Assembly (NCBI GenBank): GCA_947484105.1
Contig: CANKON010000111.1
Location: 1 to 5,485 of the forward strand
Source: Methylococcaceae bacterium
GTDB lineage: Bacteria; Pseudomonadota; Gammaproteobacteria; Methylococcales; Methylomonadaceae
Direction of reading: 5' to 3'
Length of the DNA stretch: 5,485 nt
Under the pieces are notes generated by a model, which saw nothing but the letters and a program-made list of their open reading frames with translations, was not told where the DNA came from and ran no database searches. Of the stretch, positions 1 through 5,485 are shown one piece after another; within the stretch, counting starts at the first letter, position 1, and the number at the start of each line of letters is the position of its first letter. The translations under genes and the position numbers were made by a program.

Positions 1-1019
1 CGTCACATCCGCTGCCAGATTTGGCAGGTTTTGAAGCCGCAAAAAGAGTTGCTCAAATTGCGAAAAATGCCAACGTTGACGAAGGTGTTTTAGTTTTAAT
101 TAGTGGAGGCGGCTCGGCGTTGATTCCGTATCCTGTTGATTCGATTACCCTTGAAGAAAAAATTACCACCACCAATTTGTTGCTTTCCTGCGGCGCGACA
201 ATCAACGAAATTAATTGTGTTCGCAAGCATTTATCGCAATTGAAAGGCGGACATTTAGCCAATTTAATTACGCCTGCAAAATGCCACGCGCTAATTTTGT
301 CTGATGTTTTAGGTGACGATTTAAGTGTAATTGCCAGCGGTACAACGGTTGCAGATGAATCAACTTTTGCTGAGGCGGTAGCGATTTTGAAAGTTAAAAA
401 CATTTGGCAAAAAGCACCAAAATCGGTGCAAAACTATTTGGAAAATTCGGTTTGTGAAACACCAAAATTTCTTGAAAATGTTGAAAATACGCTAATCGGT
501 AGCAATTTAATGAGTGTCGAAGCGGCGATAAAAATGGCGCAATCGCTTGATTATCAAGTTATTCATCACGATTATCCGTTGTGCGGTGAAGCGCGTGAAA
601 TGGCGGAAATGTTCGTTTTAGCAGCTCACGAAACTCGCCTTGAAAATCAAAAAATTGCTTTCATAACGGGCGGCGAAACAACCGTTACATTACGCGGCAA
701 CGGAAAAGGCGGACGTAATCAAGAAATGGCGTTAGCGTTTGCACTGGCGGCGCAAAAACACAATTTAAAAGGAGAATGGGTATTTTTAAGCGGTGGCACA
801 GATGGCATCGACGGCATCAGTCCTGCCGCTGGCGGAATTGTTGATAATGACACCTTGCAACGCATGAAAAATGCAGGCATAAATCCCGCCGAATGCCTCG
901 AAAATAACGATTCTTACCACGCCCTAAAAAGTTCAAATGATTTATTGATGACGGGCGCGACAGGAACGAATGTTGCGGATTTACAAATTTTATTGATTCA
1001 CACAGAGAAAAATTCATGA
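1..1019 (+). CDS. gckA: Glycerate 2-kinase, MOFRL family (5' partial)
   Basis: The enzyme phosphorylates D-glycerate with ATP to 2-phosphoglycerate in the cytoplasm, feeding glycolysis, the serine cycle or glyoxylate/tartrate breakdown. The frame is open to the left edge, with its first whole codon at base 3, giving 338 visible residues. The family usually has about 420-450, so roughly 80-110 N-terminal residues lie outside the window. Visible landmarks (numbered from the first visible residue) are HPLPD at 2-6, SGGGSAL at 34-40, VRKHLSQLKGG at 73-83, SDVLGDD...IASGTT at 100-115, GGETTVT from 223 followed by GGRNQEMALAF, SGGTDGIDG at 263-271 and TGATGTNVADL from 317. The C-terminal part is the MOFRL domain. 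Several family-typical prolines are replaced (SGTT for SGPT, TGAT for TGPT), but the frame is intact. An internal TTG at base 21 is not the start, because HPLPD upstream belongs to the family pattern. The stop overlaps the proC start (ATGA). The family is also called TtuD or hydroxypyruvate reductase in older annotation, so the symbol is less certain than the family. Confidence 0.92.
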   Translation, partial: SHPLPDLAGFEAAKRVAQIAKNANVDEGVLVLISGGGSALIPYPVDSITLEEKITTTNLLLSCGATINEINCVRKHLSQLKGGHLANLITPAKCHALILSDVLGDDLSVIASGTTVADESTFAEAVAILKVKNIWQKAPKSVQNYLENSVCETPKFLENVENTLIGSNLMSVEAAIKMAQSLDYQVIHHDYPLCGEAREMAEMFVLAAHETRLENQKIAFITGGETTVTLRGNGKGGRNQEMALAFALAAQKHNLKGEWVFLSGGTDGIDGISPAAGGIVDNDTLQRMKNAGINPAECLENNDSYHALKSSNDLLMTGATGTNVADLQILLIHTEKNS

Positions 1020-1837
1020 ACACACAAAAAATTGGTTTTATCGGCGGCGGCAATATGGCAGCGAGTTTACTCAATGGTTTGATTGCTAGTGGTCATCCCG
1101 CACAACAACTTTGGGTTTCTGATACCAATGCCGACACGCTTTCACGTTTAGCCCAGCAATTAAATGTTAATACATCGCTCGATAATGCAGCGATTGTGGA
1201 TGCAGCAGATGTGATTGTTTTAGCTGTCAAACCCCAAATTTTAAAAACAGTCGCGCAAACATTGGCAGCGGGCATTTTAGCTAAAAAATCGCTCGTTGTT
1301 TCGATTGCGGCGGGCATTTCACAAGCGAGTTTAAGTGCGTGGCTCGGCAACGAGACCGCGATTGTGCGCTGTATGCCAAATACGCCTGCGTTGGTTTTGA
1401 CAGGCGCAACAGGTTTGCATGCTAATCCAAATGTTTCAGAGGAACAAAGCGATTTAGCTGAAAACATTTTACGTTCCGTCGGCATCGCACTTTGGGTTGA
1501 AACAGAAAGTGAACTCGATGCTGTGACAGCAGTTTCAGGAAGTGGTCCTGCGTATTATTTTCTGTTGATGGAAGCGATGGAAAAAGCCGCGTTAGAAATG
1601 GGTTTAGACGCAAATACCGCACAATTATTAGTTCAACAAACAGCGTTAGGCGCGGCGAAAATTGCCCTTGAATCTGCCGAATCACCCGAAAAATTACGTC
1701 AGCGTGTCACCTCGCCAAACGGAACGACGCAAAAAGCGATTGAAACATTTCAAGCAGGCGGTTTTGTAGAATTAGTCGCAAAAGCCTTGAATGCCGCGCG
1801 TGACCGTTCAATTGAACTTTCAAAACAAGAGATTTGA
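1016..1837 (+). CDS. proC: Pyrroline-5-carboxylate reductase
   Basis: ProC catalyses the last step of proline synthesis, NAD(P)H-dependent reduction of 1-pyrroline-5-carboxylate to L-proline, as a cytoplasmic oligomer. The 273 residues match the usual full length of about 270-280. The N-terminal Rossmann fold opens with GFIGGGNMA at residues 7-15. AVKPQ follows at 70-74 and the conserved MPNTPA at 120-125. The dimerisation and substrate domain carries VSGSGPAY at 173-180, and the ProC signature region has VTSPNGTT at 231-238, where many relatives have SPGGTT. The ATG at 1016 puts the Rossmann motif at its normal distance from the N-terminus. It overlaps the kinase stop by four bases, and only a weak purine stretch (AGAGA) precedes it, so translational coupling is likely. 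The next gene is yggT, an order common in gammaproteobacteria. Confidence 0.97.
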   Translation: MNTQKIGFIGGGNMAASLLNGLIASGHPAQQLWVSDTNADTLSRLAQQLNVNTSLDNAAIVDAADVIVLAVKPQILKTVAQTLAAGILAKKSLVVSIAAGISQASLSAWLGNETAIVRCMPNTPALVLTGATGLHANPNVSEEQSDLAENILRSVGIALWVETESELDAVTAVSGSGPAYYFLLMEAMEKAALEMGLDANTAQLLVQQTALGAAKIALESAESPEKLRQRVTSPNGTTQKAIETFQAGGFVELVAKALNAARDRSIELSKQEI

Positions 1838-1839
1838 TA

Positions 1840-2415
1840 ATGGACATGAATTATTTTACCAATCCGATTGAGCTGATTTTAAACACACTTTTTTCGTTGT
1901 ATATCGGCGCGGTGATGCTGCGCTTTTTATTACAATGGGTGCGAGCGGATTTCCGCAATCCGATTTCAAAATTCTTAATCATGATTACGCACCCACCGTT
2001 GAAAATTTTGCGCCGTTTTATTCCTACCATCGGCAACATTGATACAGCGTCGTTGGTATTGATGTTAGCGTTACAAATTCTATCCACAGGCGGCATTGCG
2101 CTGTTACAAGGTGATTTTTTAAACATCGGCGGCTTGATTTTGATTGCGTTCGCTCAGCTGCTTGCGCTGTTGTTGAACGTGATGTTTTATGCCGTTTTTG
2201 CTCGCGCGTTATTGAGTTGGTTTCAACAAAGCAGTTTCAACGATATTTCGATGTTGCTTTATAGTTTGACCGAGCCGATGTTGCGCGTTTGTCGTGGAAT
2301 GTTGCCAAATTTAGGCGGTTTAGATTTGTCGATAATTTTAGCAATTTTAGGGCTGCAACTTGCTGAAATGTTGATTTTACCGCCGCTTTATCAATTGGCG
2401 AGTTTGATTTCTTGA
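1840..2415 (+). CDS. yggT: YggT family integral membrane protein
   Basis: This is an inner-membrane protein of the YGGT family, whose molecular role is not settled; links to osmotic or ion homeostasis have been proposed in enterobacteria, and plastid and cyanobacterial relatives affect thylakoid or nucleoid organisation. The 191 residues form the two-copy arrangement typical of proteobacteria. The first copy has hydrophobic helices near 12-31 and 70-90 around THPPLKILRRFIP (50-62). The second has helices near 99-125 and 163-180 around TEPMLRVCRGMLP (144-156). Each linker ends in a Pro followed by G and then D, so the internal duplication is directly visible. I chose the ATG at 1840 because AAGAG at 1827-1831 lies 8 bases upstream. 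A TTG at 1834 and an ATG at 1846 are possible alternatives. The gene begins 2 bases after the proC stop, and its stop overlaps the next gene. Confidence 0.93.
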   Translation: MDMNYFTNPIELILNTLFSLYIGAVMLRFLLQWVRADFRNPISKFLIMITHPPLKILRRFIPTIGNIDTASLVLMLALQILSTGGIALLQGDFLNIGGLILIAFAQLLALLLNVMFYAVFARALLSWFQQSSFNDISMLLYSLTEPMLRVCRGMLPNLGGLDLSIILAILGLQLAEMLILPPLYQLASLIS

Positions 2416-2705
2416 GCGGTTATTTATGGCAAGGCGACGTGTTAATTTTAAATTTGCATGTCCAACCCAAAGCCAGCAAAGACGAATGGTCGGGGCTGTA
2501 CGGCGACCGCTTAAAACTCCGCATCAAAGCTCCGCCGATTGACGGCAAAGCCAATTCCCATCTACTCAAATTTATTGCAGGCGAATTCGGCGTGAGCAAA
2601 TCCGCTTGCAAACTCCTCAATGGTGAATCGGGACGTGATAAACGTGTCGCAATTACTGAGCCGTGCACATTTCCAATTGAATTGAACATCTCTCAGCATT
2701 TATAG
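2412..2705 (+). CDS. yggU: DUF167/YggU family protein
   Basis: This is a small conserved protein of the DUF167 (YggU/UPF0235) family with no established biochemical role; solved relatives have a compact alpha/beta fold. The 97 residues match the usual size of about 95-100. Family motifs are clear: HVQPKASKDE at 16-25, GDRLKLRIKAPP at 31-42, IDGKAN at 43-48, and a GRDKRV segment near 74-79. The frame contains no ATG or GTG ahead of these motifs, so the TTG at 2412 is taken as the start; GGCGAG at 2397-2402, nine bases upstream, is a weak ribosome site. The TTG overlaps the yggT stop (TTGA), which suggests reinitiation by ribosomes finishing yggT. About 13 residues after the conserved core, from Cys-Thr-Phe onward, look lineage-specific. 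The pairing with yggT matches the enterobacterial yggT-yggU order. Confidence 0.9.
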   Translation: MSGYLWQGDVLILNLHVQPKASKDEWSGLYGDRLKLRIKAPPIDGKANSHLLKFIAGEFGVSKSACKLLNGESGRDKRVAITEPCTFPIELNISQHL

Positions 2706-2732
2706 TTGGCATAGCATCTGCTTTGTATTATA
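2706..2732 (+). promoter_or_regulatory. Possible sigma70 promoter upstream of the porin
   Basis: Directly after the yggU stop, TTGGCA (2706-2711) resembles a -35 box. TATTAT (2726-2731) or the overlapping ATTATA (2727-2732) resembles a -10 box. The spacers of 14 or 15 bases are shorter than the preferred 17. If it is used, transcripts would run through the hairpin at 2801-2827 before reaching the porin, leaving a leader of over 100 bases. This is a pattern match only. Confidence 0.2.
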
Positions 2733-2800
2733 GCTAAGTGATTATTTAACGAGTTATTTTTGAAATTTTCGATTCTTTGACACGCTAAAAATCATTTGCT

Positions 2801-2827
2801 TGGGCATCTCGATTTGCCCACGTTTTT
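2801..2827 (+). terminator. Rho-independent terminator or attenuator before the porin
   Basis: TGGGCA (2801-2806) and TGCCCA (2815-2820) form a perfect 6-bp, GC-rich stem around an 8-base loop. CG and a run of five Ts follow (2823-2827). This is the shape of an intrinsic terminator, though the stem is short. It lies about 95 bases after the yggU stop and 39 bases before the porin start. It could end the kinase-to-yggU operon, or act as an attenuator if the porin promoter lies upstream. Confidence 0.6.
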
Positions 2828-2843
2828 ATCTGAATGTGATAAA
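2814..2843 (+). promoter_or_regulatory. Possible extended -10 promoter of the porin
   Basis: TTGCCC (2814-2819) and GATAAA (2838-2843) are 18 bases apart, and a TG one base before the second box gives an extended -10 (TGTGATAAA). Each hexamer matches the sigma70 consensus at four of six positions. This is the only candidate found whose -10 box lies downstream of the hairpin, so it would let the porin be transcribed independently. The -35 overlaps the hairpin arm and the match is weak. Confidence 0.25.
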
Positions 2844-2850
2844 GCACATT
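2833..2850. repeat. Inverted repeat AATGTG-N6-CACATT in the porin leader
   Basis: AATGTG (2833-2838) and CACATT (2845-2850) are perfect inverted copies around ATAAAG. The repeat sits 3 bases before the porin ribosome binding site. It could be a dimeric regulator operator or a small RNA hairpin. The TGTG-N6-CACA core resembles a CRP half-site pair, but CRP sites normally have eight bases between TGTG and CACA, so CRP itself is doubtful. The symmetry is seen directly; the function is inferred. Confidence 0.4.
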
Positions 2851-2853
2851 AAC

Positions 2854-2861
2854 AAGAGGAA
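2854..2861 (+). promoter_or_regulatory. Strong ribosome binding site of the porin
   Basis: AAGAGGAA lies just upstream of the ATG at 2867, with 6 bases between AGGA and the start codon. It is the best Shine-Dalgarno match in the window, which fits an abundant outer-membrane protein and fixes the porin start. Confidence 0.8.
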
Positions 2862-2866
2862 TTTTT

Positions 2867-4093
2867 ATGAATGGTTACAAACACTTTGTGCCGCTGACGG
2901 TGGCATTTTTTTCTACTTTACTTTTTACGAATGCTGCGTCAGCGGATTACGATAAAACTATAGAAGATGCGTTGAAATTTGGTGACGGCGGGGCGGTAAA
3001 ATTTGATGCTAATTACCGTTGGGAAAATGTGGATCAAGATGCGGGAACTAAAAAAACCGCCAACGCAAACACAATTCGTACACGAATTGGTTTGCTTTCG
3101 CCAAAATTTCACGGTTTTCAAGGATTCGCCGAATACGAAGGTACACACGCTTTGCAAGCCGATTACAACGATGGCGCACGCAACAACAAACCTGCGTTTT
3201 CAAACATTGCTGATCCTGCTCAAAACGAGTTAAATCAGTTGTGGATTAGCTATTCTAATTTTGACACGGTTATCAAAGGCGGTCGTCAACGCATTAAATT
3301 TGACGATGACCGTTTTATCGGCAACGTGGGTTGGAGACAGCTCGAAACGACTTTTGATGCCGTTTTAGTGACGAATACCTCGTTAAAGAATTTAACGGTT
3401 AATGCGGGTTATATTGGCAATGTTGAAACGTTTTTATCAACGACTGAAAACATTGATGCCCCCATTTTGAATGTGAATTACAAATTGGGCGATTACGGCA
3501 ACGTGGTTGGTTACGGTTATTGGCTCGATTACAGAGAACCTGAAACAGCCGCTAAATCAAACCAAACGTTTGGATTACGCTTAAACGGCGCGCCCCCCAA
3601 ATTCTATGACCATTACAGCTTACTCTACACAGCTGAATGGAGCATTCAACAAGATTATGGTCATCGTGTTTCCGCTTATGAAGCGAACCGCTACAACGTA
3701 ATGGGTGGTTTTAATGCTTACTTTTTAACGTTCCAAGGGGCAATGGAGCAATTAAACGGCAACGGCAATGGTCAATTCAACACGCCGCTGGGTACAAACC
3801 ACGCTTTCCAAGGTTGGGCAGATTTGTTTTTAACCACGCCAAAAGACGGGATTCGTGACGTATTTGCAACAGTGAGTGCGAAAGTGTGGGACGACAGTTT
3901 GACAGTTGCAACAATTTATCACGACATTTCAGACGATACGGGAAATCTTCACTACGGTGATGAATGGAATGTGCAAGCGGTGAAAAAATTCGGTAAACAT
4001 TATTCAGTGTTGGCGAAATATGCGACTTATAGCGCAGATTCATTTGGCACCGATACGCAAAGAATTTGGCTGCAAGGAAACGTCAACTTCTAA
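2867..4093 (+). CDS. Outer-membrane beta-barrel porin, alginate-export-like family
   Basis: This is a secreted outer-membrane channel protein of 408 residues. The N-terminus is a Sec signal peptide: Lys5, a hydrophobic stretch over about 7-21, and a likely signal peptidase I site after Ala26 (ASA before Asp27). The mature part alternates polar and hydrophobic residues, is rich in Asn, Tyr, Gly and Asp, and ends in Phe408, the usual C-terminal signal for BAM-dependent barrel insertion. A conserved block at about 138-165, with GRQRI, DDDRFIGNVGWRQ and TFDA, together with the early NTIRTRIG strand (68-75) and the GFQGFAEYEG segment (83-92), resembles porins commonly annotated as alginate export family proteins in gammaproteobacteria. 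That name reflects fold similarity to AlgE. No alginate gene is nearby, so the true substrate is unknown. The gene has its own leader with a hairpin, an inverted repeat and a strong ribosome site, and appears monocistronic, being followed by a terminator and a convergent gene. Confidence 0.85.
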   Translation: MNGYKHFVPLTVAFFSTLLFTNAASADYDKTIEDALKFGDGGAVKFDANYRWENVDQDAGTKKTANANTIRTRIGLLSPKFHGFQGFAEYEGTHALQADYNDGARNNKPAFSNIADPAQNELNQLWISYSNFDTVIKGGRQRIKFDDDRFIGNVGWRQLETTFDAVLVTNTSLKNLTVNAGYIGNVETFLSTTENIDAPILNVNYKLGDYGNVVGYGYWLDYREPETAAKSNQTFGLRLNGAPPKFYDHYSLLYTAEWSIQQDYGHRVSAYEANRYNVMGGFNAYFLTFQGAMEQLNGNGNGQFNTPLGTNHAFQGWADLFLTTPKDGIRDVFATVSAKVWDDSLTVATIYHDISDDTGNLHYGDEWNVQAVKKFGKHYSVLAKYATYSADSFGTDTQRIWLQGNVNF

Positions 4094-4111
4094 GTTGTGC
4101 AAAATTAAACA

Positions 4112-4140
4112 AAGCCGATGCGAATTTTCCGCATCGGCTT
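4112..4140. terminator. Bidirectional terminator between the porin and comEC
   Basis: AAGCCGATGCG (4112-4122) and CGCATCGGCTT (4130-4140) form a perfect 11-bp stem with a 7-base loop, in the 57-base gap between two convergent stop codons. On the minus strand the stem is followed by a T-rich tract (TGTTTAATTTT), so it is a good terminator for comEC. On the plus strand the stem ends in TT, then CACTAAAATTTT, a poorer T tract, but it probably also ends the porin transcript. Confidence 0.85.
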
Positions 4141-4150
4141 CACTAAAATT

Positions 4151-5485
4151 TTAATCTTGAAAATTCCAATACTTGCCTGCTATTTCGCGCAAACTTTCGA
4201 CTTTCACACCGTCCGAATTCAATCGAACTGTTAACGCACCGGCGTTTGCGCTGGTAAAAATACTGGCATTAAGAGATTGATAACGCGCAAAAACCTCTTT
4301 GCTCGGATGATGAAATTGATTGCGATAACCCGATGGAATCAAAATAATTTTAGGTTTTACAGCTTCTAAAAATGGCAACGTCGAAGAGGTTTTACTGCCG
4401 TGATGGGGTGCGATTAACACGTTAGCGAGAATTGCCTCCCTTGCATTTTCAACCAATTCATTCTCCGCCATTGCTTCAATATCGCCCGTGAATAAAATTG
4501 CGCCCTGCTCTGTTTCAACTTTCAACACGCAAGAATTATTGTTGTCGGATTCAAATTTTTTTGCAGGCGAAAGCACAGTAAAATTTACGCTTTCCCACGT
4601 CCAAGTTTGTCCAGCTTCACAGTTTGTCGAGTGATTAAATTTTTCGGGCGCACTGGTCAAAATACGTTCGACTTTTATATTTTCCAAAATCGATTCTGCG
4701 CCACCGCTGTGATCGTTATCATCGTGACTAATAATTAACGTGTCGATTTTCTTAATGCCGTGATAACGCAAAAACGGCAGCACCACATTTTTTCCCATGT
4801 CGCCGCCATTTTTGAATTTCGCACCTGTGTCATAAAGTAATTGGTGATTTTTCGTTTGCACAGACACCGCCAGCCCTTGCCCCACATCTAAAACAGTCAC
4901 AATCGCTTCGCCATCATTCAATTTTGACATCATCGGAAATAACAACGGTAAATTCAAAATCAAACCCAGCCAACGGACAGGAATTCCGCGCGGTGCAAAT
5001 AACCACAACAATCCTAAACACGATAAAAGCAACGTAAAAAATGACGGTTGCGGCACATCGAAAACAGCATTTGGCAACGTTGCGGCGAATTCCAAACCTT
5101 GTATTAGCCATCGTAAAACGACCTCTAAAACACTGAAAATTTTATTGGCAAGCCACGGAAAAACGAACATAAACGCAATTTGAATCAACGCTAACGGTAC
5201 AACAATCAATTCCACAATCGGCACGGCAACAAAATTTACGAGTGGTGAAATCAACGACGTTTGCTGAAAAAAGAACAGCAATAACGGCGATAAACCCAGT
5301 GAAACGGTGAGTTGAATATCAAGCGCATTTTTCCAATTCGGTGGCGATTTTAAACGTCCAGCGACACGATATAAAATCAATGCTACCGCTAAAAATGACA
5401 GCCAAAAACCAATCGACAACAACATCATTGGATTGAAAATTAGCATCGCGAGCAAAGCAATCGCAACACTTTGTAAAGGCGAAAG
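4151..5485 (-). CDS. comEC: ComEC/Rec2 DNA uptake channel, C-terminal part (5' partial)
   Basis: ComEC is the inner-membrane channel that carries single-stranded DNA into the cytoplasm during natural transformation. The frame is open to the right edge, leaving 444 visible residues of a protein usually about 700-800 long, so the N-terminal helices and OB-fold domain are missing. Numbering visible residues, about 1-190 are the second half of the membrane Competence domain, with NPMMLLSIGFWLSF (18-31) and several hydrophobic helices. The remainder is a metallo-beta-lactamase-like domain: LDVGQG (199-204), YDTG (218-221), SHDDNDHSGG (253-262), FTGDIE (332-337) and APHHGSK (359-365), then a conserved HHPS at 392-395. 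The likely metal ligands are present, so the proposed nuclease activity looks intact. A TTG at 5455 opens an internal reading, but LSPLQS upstream continues the family pattern, so the real start is beyond the edge. Whether the cell is transformable cannot be told from one gene. Confidence 0.95.
   Translation of the reverse strand, partial: LSPLQSVAIALLAMLIFNPMMLLSIGFWLSFLAVALILYRVAGRLKSPPNWKNALDIQLTVSLGLSPLLLFFFQQTSLISPLVNFVAVPIVELIVVPLALIQIAFMFVFPWLANKIFSVLEVVLRWLIQGLEFAATLPNAVFDVPQPSFFTLLLSCLGLLWLFAPRGIPVRWLGLILNLPLLFPMMSKLNDGEAIVTVLDVGQGLAVSVQTKNHQLLYDTGAKFKNGGDMGKNVVLPFLRYHGIKKIDTLIISHDDNDHSGGAESILENIKVERILTSAPEKFNHSTNCEAGQTWTWESVNFTVLSPAKKFESDNNNSCVLKVETEQGAILFTGDIEAMAENELVENAREAILANVLIAPHHGSKTSSTLPFLEAVKPKIILIPSGYRNQFHHPSKEVFARYQSLNASIFTSANAGALTVRLNSDGVKVESLREIAGKYWNFQD

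Noticed and set aside
53..403. 116-codon open frame antisense to the glycerate kinase
   Set aside because: It sits opposite conserved kinase motifs and has no domain signature or supporting context.
577..590. DNA uptake-like word close to AAGTGCGGT
   Set aside because: Only a single imperfect match was noticed (TTGTGCGGT). Without repeated copies it is expected by chance, despite comEC being nearby.
1093..1485. 130-codon open frame antisense to proC
   Set aside because: It lies wholly opposite a well-supported proC, has no recognisable motif, and its composition is that of a reverse-strand shadow.
2777..2782. Perfect -35 hexamer TTGACA in the porin leader
   Set aside because: At spacings of 15-18 bases the downstream hexamers (for example TTGGGC at 2800-2805) do not resemble a -10 box and fall in the hairpin arm. 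No GG/GC pair with sigma54 spacing was seen either.
3003..3233. 76-codon plus-strand frame inside the porin gene
   Set aside because: It overlaps conserved porin strands in another frame and lacks a ribosome site or family resemblance.
4112..4140. The long hairpin as a mobile repeat (REP-like element)
   Set aside because: It is a single copy between convergent stop codons with a T-rich tract on the comEC side, which a terminator explains fully.
1..5485. Novel defence, mobile or RNA-based system
   Set aside because: Nearly all of the window is explained by conserved core genes, and the only sizeable gap is 161 bases. No tRNA, direct-repeat array, transposase or unexplained coding region was seen.

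Overview
The window looks like core chromosome from a moderately AT-rich Gram-negative bacterium, most likely a gammaproteobacterium. The evidence is the proC-yggT-yggU gene order, which is typical of gammaproteobacteria, together with an outer-membrane beta-barrel porin ending in phenylalanine and a ComEC-type DNA uptake channel. The porin type and the glycerate 2-kinase would suit an environmental lineage such as a methylotroph or sulfur oxidiser, but that is inference and the genus cannot be fixed from this sequence.

Layout: bases 1-2705 hold four tightly packed plus-strand genes. They are the 3' part of a MOFRL-family glycerate 2-kinase, proC (pyrroline-5-carboxylate reductase), a YggT-family membrane protein, and a DUF167/YggU-family small protein. 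The junctions are a 4-base overlap, a 2-base gap and a second overlap, which indicates one operon with translational coupling. Bases 2706-2866 are a 161-base intergenic region with a terminator-like hairpin and a second short inverted repeat just before a strong ribosome binding site. Bases 2867-4093 encode a secreted outer-membrane porin resembling the alginate-export family. Bases 4094-4150 hold a long perfect hairpin, probably a terminator shared by convergent genes. From 4151 to the right edge, on the minus strand, lies the C-terminal part of comEC/rec2.

Functionally the window mixes housekeeping roles: glycerate entry into central carbon metabolism, the last step of proline synthesis, two conserved proteins of poorly defined role, an outer-membrane channel, and the inner-membrane channel for DNA uptake. 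I found no RNA gene, insertion sequence, CRISPR array, integration site or defence system. I found no convincing undescribed system. The points most worth a second look are the structured porin leader, the kinase sitting where yggS is often found, and the unknown substrate of the porin.
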